NCBI GenBank assembly: GCA_026419775.2
Contig: JAOPGA020001779.1
Span: forward strand, 62,001-126,000
Length of the DNA: 64,000 nucleotides
Direction: 5' to 3'
Origin: Acrasis kona
Taxonomy: Eukaryota > Heterolobosea > Eutetramitea > Acrasida > Acrasidae
Of this stretch, positions 53,891-64,000 are shown in pieces; the first letter of the stretch is position 1; every line of letters starts with the position of its first letter. The notes beneath the pieces were generated by a model. The model was not told the origin of the DNA and searched no databases. It saw only the letters and a list, made by a program, of their open reading frames with translations. The translations under genes and the position numbers were made by a program.

Positions 53891-54462
53891 TTATTCGATG
53901 TAATGCTCGAACATTTGCATGAATTGAACGACTGATAACTTCTTTTGATCTTTTTTCGTCCCGTTTGCTTCCATTAATTCGTAAAATGTATCTTTCGATA
54001 TTGTCATCTCACCCTCATCGCAAAACATTGTCTCCAGGTCTGCAATTTCGGCATATCCAGTATTGTCAAGATCATGTAACGTGAAGAATTTTAATAATAG
54101 TTGCTTCCACTCAAACCTAGACTCAAATTCCATATGCCTCGACATTATATCCAAAAAGTCTCCAAACGAAAAAACAACATTATCAATCTAAACATAAAAT
54201 TATGACGTGTTATGTCGTAACAACATACCTCTTCGTGGTAACCAATAAGCTGGTCTTGTGTAGGTGACGCCTTGCACAATCTCATCATAACAGATAGCTT
54301 ATCTACAGGTAGATTTCCATTTTTATTACCACCCAAGGATTGAAATACTTGTTCAAATTGCTTAATTTCATGATTGTTAAACCACTTTCATAGATTAGCT
54401 ACTCAGTTTACGTAAAATGTTACTTTTTGTCTAGGGGTAGGAACGGATGAGTAATTCTCCAT
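53891..54462 (-). CDS. Calmodulin-like EF-hand protein
   Basis: Exons 54462-54424, 54384-54229 and 54187-53891 give about 163 aa in the four-EF-hand layout. The N-terminus has FNNHEIKQFEQVFQSLGGNK, like the first calmodulin helix, but loop one lacks standard ligands. The third unit LHDLDNTGYAEIADLETMF is closest to consensus, with Asp instead of Glu at the last position; the others look degenerate. It is probably a calmodulin/troponin-C-like regulator with reduced calcium binding. The stop is 16 bp from the convergent UPF0538 stop. Confidence 0.8.
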
Positions 54463-54661
54463 TTTTTGTAAAAACGGGTTTATAACAGTCAGTTCTTAAG
54501 AATTCATCAATATTCAGGTATATGCTTGTCTAAGTAAGAATCATCAGCAGATAATGTTCAGTTTTCTCAGGTCTAACAACTATCATCAATAATAGACGCT
54601 ACCTATTGTGGGAGACCGGTTGACAAATAATTGAAAATCTGAAGACAAACCTGTTCCAGGC

Positions 54662-57380
54662 ATGTTGATCTATTACTTACTATGCCTTTCCGCGATTGTT
54701 TTTGCTCAGCTATCTTGTGACGTTAAACAACCAAGATGTGAAGGTATTACCTGTGGGTTCGACATCAACATTGCCTACACACCCAACATCACCGTTTGCG
54801 AATGCACAATGGATGATATAGGATCAAGATTCACCGAGTGTTCTGGAGGAAAAAAGACTTTATTTTACTACTACAAACCTCCTGCAACATGCATAAGCAA
54901 CCAATCTCTACCACAACCTCTATATAACGTTCCTTGCAATTTCAAATGCAGGCCAGGGCAATTCCTAAACTCAACTTCCGCCAATTGCCAACAATGTCCA
55001 GGAGGATCATACAGCGATGCTGGATTGGTCACCTTCAACAAGTGGGACAAACTACCAGCACAATTCTCCACCACATGCGAGCGCACAAGCTTCTTCTCAT
55101 CCAGTGCATGCGAGCCATGGACGTTACATGCAGGTTACATTGACTCGGGCAACAATTGGAACGCACGCAGCATCTCTTCAAACTTGATGTATACTTTCGA
55201 AGTCACGGAGTCACAAGGAACAATCTCATTCGAGTATCAAGTCAGCAGCGAAGAAGGATACGATCATCTCTCATTCTACATGGACGAAGAAAAACAATTT
55301 CAAAACAGCAATCAACAATGGACTTTATTTACAATGAACGTAACAATGGGCTTTCACGTGGCCAAATGGAAGTACTCTAAAGATTCGACCACATCATACG
55401 GAGAGGACAGCACCAAGATCAAATCAATCACAATGAGCGGCAACGCTGATTCCAGTTTAGCATGTAGCCAATGTCGCATGGGAGAATACGGCGATGGATC
55501 CCATCCATGCGACAAATGTCAGGAGGGCACTTTCAGCAACGTAATCGGTGCCACCTCCTGTAAACCATGTCCGCCCAGTTACACATCCTATCGCGGCGCG
55601 ACATCATGCTACCAGACCAGTCAACCATGCAACGCCACCGACTATTACTCCTACCCATCCACCATCAACAACACTCACACCATGATTCACTACCAATGGA
55701 TATCGCCCATCCTATGTAACATTTCGCATCCCGCTTCAATCTCATTGCCCCATGCATCGCTCGTCACGTCCAAACAACAATCATGCAAACCTGGCCAAAT
55801 GCCCAATCCATCGCTCGGATGCGACTATTGTGCAAAGGGTCACAGCAGCACGGATGGCACCGCGTGTCGCCCGTGTGAACAAGGATCGAGTGCATCCGTG
55901 GCATCAGCACGCTACGATGCGTTCGATCCGATTCGTTGGCCCCATCCAAGCATCAACTACACCACGTCATGTACGGGCGAGTGTAGAAGCAACGGATGGA
56001 GAAGCATTGGTCGATATCTAGACAGCGGAATCAACAATGGCATTAGTCAGGTCCAATTCGATCTATCCATTTCGTTCCGACACATTGTAAATGTAGATCC
56101 GCGTGACATTTCCGTCGCATTCGAATATGCATTGTCGTGTCCGTCGGATGGTAGTTTGCAATTTAGCGTGGATGGCTATCTGGTGGATAGCGTTGCTTGT
56201 GGGGGGTGTGCTTCGTTGTCTTCCTTCTCTACTCTTTATTTGAATTACATGTCGCCCGGTAGACACGTGATTAATGTGAATTTGAACACGCCGTCTGCTC
56301 CTCCTCAGGATACGTACGGTTGTTCGAGAGCGTTGATCAGGTCCATTTTGGTGAATGGAAGTGCTAATGATGGTGGCGCCGTGATGTGTCAGGATTGTGT
56401 GCCTGGTCAATATTCTGATCGCGTTGTTGGTCAATGTGTTTCGTGTCCTGATGGACATGTGTCGCCCGTCAAATCCGATCGATGCACGCCGTGTGAAGAG
56501 AATTCATTCTCGTTGAGCGGATTCGAACAATGTGTTGAATGTGGTCGCGGCACTCGTTCCTCGGTTGGATCTGGTCATTGTGCTCTGAGCGGTGCTAATT
56601 GTACATTTGGCGCCAAGGATGATCTGGATCGTGACAGGTTATTTTCATTGTCGAGAATTGATTCTGATGTGATTCGTAATGCTTCATTGGGCACCAATGA
56701 TGTTGGTGTCGATTATTATTTGAACTTGTGTGGTGATGGTGGTGTTGGTAGTTGTGCGGCAATTGGTGCCAAGGCATGTAAATATGTAAAGGATCAAGAT
56801 GAATTCATTAATATTGGTAATGAAATGGATTTTGAGTTTGTACAGGGACAGGTCACTTCATTGAGTTTGACGTTGACTAATTTTAAAGAATTTTGTTACA
56901 ATAATAAAACTGGACGAACACAACACGTAAAGACTCGTGTATCCATTGTTTGTGATGCTACTGGATTAAACTCAAATCCACCAAGAGCACTACAAATCGA
57001 TGATTGTAATTATGAATACTTGTTAAAAGACCAAAAGGTGTGTGCACTGTGTACAATTGATGATTATGAACCAGTCAGCGACAATGGTTGTTTGAACGGG
57101 AAGGCAGTCGAAGTGATATCCTACAAGAAGAAGAATGTGACCAGCAGTGATTGCTTCGGCATCATGAACCTTCCGGACAACCAAGTCAACGTGTGTGCAA
57201 GTGGTTCGAATCCTCTACCGTTCCATGTCGGGTGGTTGATTGGATTACATATTAGTGTTGCTGTTTGCTCTCGTGCTGATCATCTTGATCACAGTGATTA
57301 TTTACAAAAAGTACAGAGACGTCAGAAGAAAATACGAACAATTCATTGACGAAAAAGAAGAAACGAATACCAATTTATAA
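54662..57380 (+). CDS. ELAPOR1/EIG121-like type I receptor with Cys-rich repeats
   Basis: About 900 aa. Signal peptide (MLIYYLLCLSAIVFA). The ectodomain has repeated ephrin-receptor-like Cys modules (CRPGQFLNST, CPGGSYSD, CDKCQEGTFSNV, CVPGQYSD, CEENSFS) around two beta-rich modules (YIDSGNNW, RYLDSGINNG), and a mannose-6-phosphate-receptor-homology region near 680-840. The frame ending at 57349 is not the natural end. The next frame from about 57255 gives a transmembrane helix (VLLFALVLIILITVIIYKKY) and a charged tail ending TNTNL at 57380. An intron ending at 57255 or a 1-nt indel must join them. Animal relatives traffic in endosome/lysosome and autophagy. Confidence 0.8.
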
Positions 57381-57383
57381 ATT
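57372..57383. terminator. 12-bp palindrome shared by two convergent stop codons
   Basis: AATTTATAAATT is self-complementary. Read on either strand it gives Asn-Leu-stop, so the ELAPOR-like gene (plus, stop 57378-57380) and the LRR coiled-coil gene (minus, stop 57377-57375) end inside the same 12 bp. Confidence 0.75.
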
Positions 57384-60277
57384 AGTGTGATTAAGTCCAT
57401 ACTTTTCTCTTTCTGTTTCAACTCTTCTTCTTATGCTCTCCTTCACTTCTTGTTCTCTTCTCTTCTTTGCCATCACATCAGGTCCATCAGATCCAGTCAT
57501 TGAATGATTATTTACAAAAGACGCTCCAGATTGTGCGGTCGTGTTCGTTGTTGTCGTTGTCGTTGTGCTTGAATGATTAGCTTGATGCTGCGTCACATCT
57601 GGTATCAACTGACTACCATAGACCTCTCTTAATAACCTTGCCACATCATCCGAACTCAATTTGCTCAATATAGCAGATAAATCCGTCGTGTTTGCACTTC
57701 CAGTGCTGTCCGTATCGTCCATCGGAGACTCAACATCACTATCAGTCTGTTGCTGTTGGTCGACCACCACATCTACAATGTGAACTTGTTGTTTCGTGAC
57801 TGGTTGTTGCTCTTGTTTTTTATTCTTGTTGTGTGAATTTCCAACATCAGATCCGGAACTTTCTATGGAATTCCTTCTTGATGCATCATTGGATGAGGAT
57901 TGATTTTCAAAAGTGTTTGATTCGACATGTTGTTGACTGATTTTTGAGTAGCTAGTAGGGGAACGATGAATTGGATTATTGTTAGTTGTTTCCTCCTGTT
58001 GTTGTTGTTGATGATGCAACCGTTGTTGTCTGTTCATCATTTTTGTAATGTCATCCCTGGTCAAACTCTTTCTTGGCGATACCTCAACCCTACGCTTCAT
58101 ATCTTCTGTTCTTGATAATTGTTTGTTGATTAGCGTTGATGCGGACGACGATCTCTTCAAAGTGGTGGATGATGTTCCGTTGTTGCTGTTCATGCTGGGT
58201 GGTGGTCTGAGTGAGGTCTCCCAACTATAAGTACTTGAATTGGCCTTTGGACCTGCCAAGTGCTTTGTGTCATTGAAATTCTATTCTTGTGTTGGTGTGT
58301 GAAATCTAATTATAACTTACTCTTGGTTGTTGACCCTGTAAATTACCACCATGTGCTGAATGAGGCCTCTTGCTTAATTTATCAAAAAACAAATCCTTGC
58401 TTTGGTATTCATTCAAAATGTCCTTGACTTTGCTCACCACTTGATCATTAATTCCATCACCTCTATAGTCCTCCACTATTGAGATGTAGTTTAATAATGT
58501 ATTAATGTCTTGTCTTGCAGAGTCATGTTTCTCTGTGGCTGCTAGTGTTTCTGTTTGTGCTTGCTTGACTGTTTTGTCCATTCTTTGTTTGTGTTGTTGT
58601 GCTGCTAATCTCATGTGGGCGACTTGTTGTTGCATTTCTATTAACTGCTTGTCCATGTCCTCTCTCTTTTTCTTCTCATCCTTAAAGAGACTTTGAAGGT
58701 TTTTGTAACTTCTTGTGGAGTGGTCGTATTTTTGTTTGATGAGTTCTAGCTCGGCCTCAAATCGGTCTTTATCGGCTTTGACAGTTGTTAATGTTGCGAA
58801 ATGTGATTTGAGTTGATTTTTGGAGTCGATAAGTTCTGATTGAAGGCTGGAGACTTTTTCGGTTAGTTCCTTGTTCAGTAACTGCTCTTGGTCAAGTATC
58901 CTCTTTGTCTCCTTTACTTGCCTGCTGTATGTTTCCTTTTGTTGGTTGAGTGTTTCAATGTCTTCTTCTAATTTTACAATTGTTGATCTTTGTCGCTCTA
59001 TTCGAGATGCGCTGTCTCTTCTTTTTGTTTTGCTGAGTATTTCGTTATCTGATGATTGATAGTCTTCATCATCTTGATCAATGTGGTAGTCTTCTGATTC
59101 ATAGTGAGCATCCTCTTGATTAGATTTGTTGCTCATGCGCGCAGATTGATTAATGCTGGAAAATGGACGAGAATGCAAGGCAGATGATGGCCTTTTGGGT
59201 AGTGATTTCGAAAGGTTGTGATTAAAATGTGTGGATTGTTTTGAATTTGAATGATGTGAACTAGCGCTCTTGGGAGTTCTGTAGCTCAGATTCAAATCAT
59301 TGATAATGTCGCTTTTTTCTGTGACGCTATTTGTTTGCCTGGTGTTTGTTTTGTTCCTCGAACTGATTTGTTTTTCAATCATGCTTAATCTATTTTCTCT
59401 TTGCATTCTCTCAATGTCCTCACTACTCATGCTCATTCTCCGTTGTACTGGCTTTTCAAATACTGGCGCTGGGGTTGATGGATCCTCTTGATCGAATACT
59501 AGAAGGTTAGATTTTAAAATGTAAATCTCTTACTAAAGTCGTCAATTTGTTGAAGTGTTGGTAGGAGATGTGTACATGCTGTTCGATAAGAACTTATTCT
59601 AACAAAGTAAGTTAAAATGGATAATTTACAACATACTTTGCAACAGGGTTTCCCTCCATGATCAAAACAGTTAGACAAGTAAAATGACACAAATCTTTAA
59701 TCGCTTCAGCTCCATATATTTCATTATTTGCCACATCCAGACTATTAATTGTTAAGTGAAAAGCAGCAATCAAAATCTCACTGTTGGAGTTTGGTTAATT
59801 GTTCCATGCCCTCTATTTTCTTAAGATGATTATTCGACGCTATTAGTCTTCTAAGGGAGTTGTTTGATTTTAGACATTGTCCAAAGTTCATCACGTGATT
59901 GAAACTAACATCAAGTACTTGGAGTGAATGAAGTGCCTCTAGTCCGGTTACTTTAGTCAACAAATTATGGCTGACGTTAAGATTTACGAGTCCTAGAGGC
60001 AAGCCGGATAATTTTTCTTTACATTATTAAAATTAGTGATTGTGATGCTCATACTGATTTTGTTGCGAGATAAATCCAAAGTAGTTAACGAAGTGAATGA
60101 ATGCAGGTTTGTAAGCCTGGATATCTCATTCCGCGATAAATCCAGACTCCGCACTAGACTAAGGGTTTTCCTATCCTCTTCATCTCCAAACTACCTTCAA
60201 CAACATAAAATGCATTTAATACTTACGCTGTCGAGATCCAGTTCCTCTATTCCACGATTAGAGAATGAAATATGCAT
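57375..60277 (-). CDS. LRR plus coiled-coil protein, LRRCC1/centriolin-like
   Basis: Seven exons (60277-60227, 60190-60055, 60016-59782, 59741-59637, 59598-59534, 59498-58321, 58280-57375) give about 891 aa. The N-terminal ~200 residues are SDS22-type leucine-rich repeats (VRSLDLSRNEISRL, LVNLNVSHNLLTKVTGLEAL, LQVLDVSFNHV) closed by an LRR cap (MEGNPVAKISSYR, LLPTLQQIDDF). A Ser/His/Asn-rich linker follows, then a coiled coil near 340-540, and a Ser/Gln/Thr-rich tail with a basic helical end. The layout fits centrosome/basal-body LRR coiled-coil proteins. Orthology to LRRCC1 is tentative. All introns are 35-40 nt. Confidence 0.82.
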
Positions 60278-60665
60278 ACAACCTTCACTAATAACGTTAT
60301 TGTAATTCGATTATTTATTTTGCCGCCAAATTGAATTCATAAATTTATCTCAACCAGAACTCCAAGAAACAAGTTTCGAGGACTATTTCGAACCTGAAAT
60401 ACTAGTAGAATTTCTGGAACCTCTGTTTAAACATCGCATCCATGCTCGACAGTTATCGGATCCCAGGATAACAACCCTCCCACTTCTCTCAGTAAATGTT
60501 CCATTTCAAAATTACTTTAATATTTGTGAAGTTTTAGCCGCGAAAGTCTTAGATACATCCACATTCACCTTCTTCTTGCCTTCATAGCCCTACCAAACTT
60601 GAGTAAATATCCGTCAACACCATGCAGAATTTGTTTCGATTGTAACTGACGATGTTCTTGTAAAT
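60278..60665. other. Intergenic, 388 bp, with an orphan coding-like stretch
   Basis: Between the divergent LRR coiled-coil and Chibby starts. The plus strand is open and protein-like from 60306 to 60491 (FINLSQPELQETSFEDYF, PLFKHRIHARQLSDPRI) and ends at a GTAAAT donor-like site, but no start codon or downstream partner could be fixed. It may be a small unmodelled gene. Confidence 0.4.
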
Positions 60666-61122
60666 ATGAACAAATCGCGGCAATCAACACTACTTGGCAA
60701 GATTGCCACAACTCTTGGATTTACTCAAGAAATACAGGCATCAGATAATTTGCCTACTATAAAAACTCCAGTAGAAATTACTTTGGGAGATGTTAAGCTA
60801 AAGCTAGATGATGTAACAGGATCCTTCAGCTTAGAGGGTATTATGAACAAACACTTCTATTATAACCAATAATATAGAGGCCAAAGATCAAGAACCTGTA
60901 TCAATAGAAGAGATAACCAGTCTAAGGTCACAAATTCAACAGCTAGAAAATCGAAATCGGATACTTAGATTTAAAAATGAGATGATGCTAGACATGGTAA
61001 GCGATTATACTACTTTGTGCCTAACAAAATAGCTATCCTCTTCAAGTCTCGACAATAAATTTTACTATGGAGCTGTAAATAAAATACAAACAGAATACAA
61101 GAACAATAGTGCTATTGAGTAG
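60666..61122 (+). CDS. CBY1: Chibby homologue (basal-body protein)
   Basis: Exons 60666-60837, 60878-60996 and 61033-61122 give 126 aa, the same length as human CBY1. The N-terminal half has VEITLGDVKLKLDDVTGSFS, aligning with the VELGLEY and LKF segment of Chibby. The C-terminal coiled coil EITSLRSQIQQLENRNRILR, then FKNEMMLDML, aligns with the family pattern ending ILLDML. Introns are 40 and 36 nt. Chibby sits at the distal appendages and transition zone of basal bodies, and in animals also antagonises beta-catenin. The neighbouring LRR coiled-coil gene is also of centrosomal type. Confidence 0.88.
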
Positions 61123-61221
61123 ATTATAGTTACGTTGGCTTCAGAATAATCACACACAAAAAAATGAATTAATGAACAGAATGTATGATGCATTAAAAAC
61201 TTTAAAAAATGAAAATTTAAT

Positions 61222-63003
61222 TTATATTATTCCTCTTCTTCTTTTGTACTCTCCCAAACTCAAACTCTTCCTGTTGTCTAGTCTTTTAGTTTGTTGGGTC
61301 TCTGCAATACCATGTTGCACCTCTTGGTTCAATTGAATTGGTTTTTGATCCAAATCAATGTCAATATCAAAGTCATGTGCTTCAACGAGAGAACTTCCCG
61401 GCGACTTTGTTGGCGACATCATTCCACCAGGTGACTCTGAAAATGTTAAAAAAAAACAAAAAGTGAATCTTACTTTCGAATGGATTGTTCTGTTTGGCCT
61501 CCGCTTCTTGTTTTGCTTTTGCGGTTGGACTCTGCTAATGTTAAAATGAACACAAAAACAAAACACTCACCTCAAATAATTTGAAAAATGCACTACTTTG
61601 TGTTCTTCTTGCAAACGGATCAATCTCATCTCCAGTCTTTTTTGCTTGCGGTCCTTCTCTCTCGCGACGCATGGTGATTTCAACGTTTTGGGATCTGTTC
61701 TTCCTATTGATTGCATTCACATCAATCTTGGACGAGGTCGCGATCTTGGTTCTAAAACAGTTAAAAGAATGAATGTAACAATAAACATACCTCAGCTCCT
61801 TCTCTTCTCTCCTTAATTGTTCTAATTCGTCGTTAATGTTTGATACCTCCTCAGCGTTTTCGAGATCCCTGGCTGATTGTAGATTACTTTGTAAGAGTGC
61901 GATCTCACGTGAGATGGATGCTAATGTTCTGTTATCCTTGATTTTACTTCCTACCATCTTGTTAATGTCCTCCTATGATGTGTGACCGATTGTGAGTGGT
62001 GGGTTGGACTTACGTGTGTGTATACGTAATTCTTGATTCCAAGGATCTCCGTATGCTTTTCGTTGATCTCCTCTTCTGACGGTATGTGTCCTCCCTTTTG
62101 GGCTTCCTTACACCATTGTGCAAATTCTGTCTGTCCGACTTCATCACTGTTGCTGATTAATTCCATTTTAAAGTTTTTAGTGCTTGGTCCCAATTCCAGT
62201 ATTAATACAGTGTACACATCTGACTCGTTTCCAAACTTGTATGGATTTTTTGACTTTGCCAACCCAGCCACTTGGGCGAGCTTATATACCTTACGGCCTG
62301 TTTGATCTGTTCCGACCAGCACTCTCACAAAACAATGTGCTACAATTTTCTCAAAGTATGGTTCGTTAAACCATTTTTCCAATTGGGATCTACGTACGAC
62401 TATTTTTTGGAGTTGTTGCGCCGTAATGTTCACTGCGGCCTGTTTGGCTGTAGATTCTGAGGATGTTTTTGTGATTTTCCTACTTGCTGTTAGCACAAAA
62501 TAAAAAGTATTTTTTACCTTCTATTCCTGTCTGCATCTACATCGAGCATGTCAGAGCCTGATAAAGAGTTTGCCACAGGTTTGATTTTTTGTGCTTGCGC
62601 CTGTCTTTTGGCTCTAATATCACTTAAAGATGTTGTGGCAGTTTGTTGACCACTACCCTTTCCTCGCTTCTTGCCATCATCATAGTCTCTTGACTGCGAT
62701 TTCCCAAGAGCCCTGTTTCTGTTACGCTTTTCAAACCTCGCATCGATAATCATCTCCCTCTCCAACTCGGGGAGTGAATCCAACCTGAATAATAGTTATA
62801 ATCAATGTGTGTTTTGAACGGTACTTTGCCCTATCAGCTTCATCCCCAATGCAGTTTTCATCGTATTCGTCTTCTTCGTAATCATCTTTAGGGTCGTCAT
62901 CGATTTTTCTTTTCTTTGATTTTACGCTGCTTAAAATATATCCGTCAAGGTCGCTGTCATCTTCTTCGTCAAAGGTGAGATCCGAGGTGTTACGCTTAGA
63001 CAT
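61222..63003 (-). CDS. RTF1: RTF1, Plus3-domain subunit of the PAF1 complex
   Basis: Seven exons (63003-62825, 62784-62518, 62482-62014, 61972-61791, 61751-61571, 61534-61474, 61436-61222) give about 517 aa. An acidic/basic N-terminus leads to AKLDSLPELEREMIIDARFE. The Plus3 domain runs from IVVRRSQLEKWFNEPYF through VLVGTDQTGRKVYKLAQV to MELISNSDEVGQTEFAQWC. A coiled coil (LENAEEVSNINDELEQLR) and KIDVNAINRKNRSQN follow. The end RKSLSLGEYKRRRGII matches the RTF1 C-terminus. Plus3 binds the SPT5 repeat region, and RTF1 promotes H2B ubiquitination. The start is 37 bp from the divergent MRRF start. Confidence 0.95.
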
Positions 63004-63040
63004 GTTTAAATTGTAATCAAAAAAATAACACAACCAAACC

Positions 63041-63907
63041 ATGTTAAGAAGAAGTCTTTCCCTTGGCAGAACAGCCCTAAAACACACACAAATCAACAAT
63101 CAAATTGCTATCGGTGTATCAAGATATTCAATCGTCACAAAGACGCCCTTCGTCGTTCAGAACCAAAGCATCCAGTTTAGATCATATGCAAAAAACAAAA
63201 AGCAAAAAGAAGAGTCATCAGGTATGAACATAATCTTCCGCTACTAATTTATCTTCAGAAAAGGATGATAGTGACTTTGATTCCGATAAGCTTTTCAAGG
63301 AGACAAGATCTGTGAGTCGAGATTACTTACCGATGCACTAACTTTTAAGAACATGGAGAAATACATCGACCAATTCAAAAAGGAACTATCGAGCATCAAC
63401 GTCGGTCGTACTTCCCCTGCCTTAATCGAGGACCTTGTCGTGACGCTACCAACCGGCGAGAGGAGGTCAATCAAGCAACTCGGAGGTGTTTCAGTCAGGA
63501 ACAACAAGCAACTCGACGTTAACGTGTTCGACAAAAGCGTAATTACGATTCCAATTTCGCTCTAACAATGACAGCATACAAGTGCCATCGTCAAGGCCAT
63601 CAAAAATGCAGACCTTGGATTAAATCCTCAAGAGATGGACATGGTAATCCAAGTGCCCATACCCAAACTTACAAAAGAAGTTCGAGACAACCTTGTCAAG
63701 AATGCAAAGAAGCAAGCGGAGGTCACCAAGGAGAACATTAGAGGTGTCAGAAGAAATTCCATGAACAGTCTCAAGAAGGCCAAAAAGAGTGTTTCTGAAG
63801 ATTTGGTTTTCAAATTAGAAAAACAACTTCAAACCATTGTAGACGAGCACACAAAGAAGATAGACAAGTTATTCGAGGATAAGGAGAAGGAAATTACATC
63901 AGTTTAA
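63041..63907 (+). CDS. MRRF: Mitochondrial ribosome recycling factor
   Basis: Exons 63041-63221, 63259-63311, 63350-63538 and 63575-63907 give about 251 aa. The N-terminal ~55 residues are Arg/Ser/Gln-rich without acidic residues (MLRRSLSLGRTALKH), a typical mitochondrial presequence. The RRF core has INVGRTSPALIEDLVV, IKQLGGVSVRNNKQLDVNVF, AIKNADLGLNP, then IQVPIPKLTKEVRDNLVKNA and RGVRRNSMNSLKKAKK. Introns are 36-38 nt. It splits post-termination ribosomes with EF-G2 in mitochondria. Confidence 0.96.
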
Positions 63908-63978
63908 AAATAAACTCCCGTTTATTATATTTTTGCTTGTTTGGGTTATTTCGAGTAGAGTGAAGTCAGTTGACTGTT

Positions 63979-64000
63979 ATGGAGAAATATGATCTTCAAA
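63979..64000 (+). CDS. Possible start of a further gene, cut by window end
   Basis: ATG 63979 opens a frame (MEKYDLQ) to the window edge, about 70 bp after the MRRF stop and an AAATAAA-like signal. It is too short to judge. Confidence 0.2.

Noticed and set aside
57203-57213. Perfect tRNA B-box-like GGTTCGAATCC
   Set aside because: It lies inside a coding exon with no A-box or acceptor-stem pairing around it, so no tRNA can be folded.

Overview
The window is nuclear DNA from a compact protist genome. Genes alternate tightly on both strands and most are split by very small spliceosomal introns, mainly 33-50 nt and typically about 40, with GTAAG/GTATG-type donors and TAG/AAG acceptors. The standard genetic code fits throughout. 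The gene set combines animal- and plant-like regulators (TALE homeobox, RWP-RK, bZIP), a cAMP-receptor-like GPCR, a G-alpha protein, PAK and RhoGEF genes, and basal-body proteins (Chibby, LRR coiled-coil). This suggests a free-living amoeba or amoeboflagellate. A heterolobosean such as Acrasis or Naegleria is the best inference, but the sequence does not prove it.

Layout. 1-5.9 kb: 3' end of an oligoribonuclease gene, an acidic unknown, a TALE homeobox protein, a twin-CX9C protein, a PTPS-like enzyme and a secreted-type membrane protein. 6-13.3 kb: a large type IIC P-type ATPase, a one-helix membrane protein and two MORN-repeat proteins. 13.7-24 kb: F-box-like/LRR protein, RWP-RK factor, N-acylated Rab-like GTPase, FCP1 CTD phosphatase, PHAF1 homologue and LRR coiled-coil protein. 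24.5-30.4 kb: cullin-3, Sec61 beta, a membrane-tethered bZIP factor and an unknown. 30.8-41.8 kb: PX-DH-PH RhoGEF, an unknown coiled-coil protein, TatD nuclease, a small unknown, a BTB-SPRY protein, a calcineurin-B-like/G-alpha fusion, a Kre9-like membrane protein and a cAMP-receptor-like GPCR. 42.7-54.5 kb: phosphoglycerate kinase, enolase with an N-terminal extension, a degenerate prenylated PhoD-like protein, N-myristoyltransferase, OST4, ZC3HC1/NIPA, PAK kinase, NAA50-like acetyltransferase, UPF0538 and an EF-hand protein. 54.6-64 kb: ELAPOR-like receptor, LRR/coiled-coil centrosomal-type protein, Chibby, RTF1 and mitochondrial ribosome recycling factor.

Functional links. Several genes form plausible functional sets: glycolysis (PGK, enolase), ER translocation and glycosylation (Sec61 beta, OST4), a possible ER-stress factor (TM-anchored bZIP), RNA polymerase II elongation (FCP1, RTF1), small and heterotrimeric G-protein signalling (GPCR, G-alpha fusion, RhoGEF, PAK, Rab-like), protein acylation (NMT, with two predicted MGN-type clients) and basal body/centrosome (Chibby, LRR coiled-coil). 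The most unusual object is the four-EF-hand calcineurin-B-like module fused in one reading frame to a complete G-alpha core at 37825-39555.

Exon boundaries below were derived by eye from reading frame, splice consensus and family conservation. No searches were run. Three genes (RhoGEF, BTB-SPRY, ELAPOR-like) contain a frame break that could be an unusual intron or a 1-nt indel. No rRNA, CRISPR array, transposon or convincing tRNA was seen.
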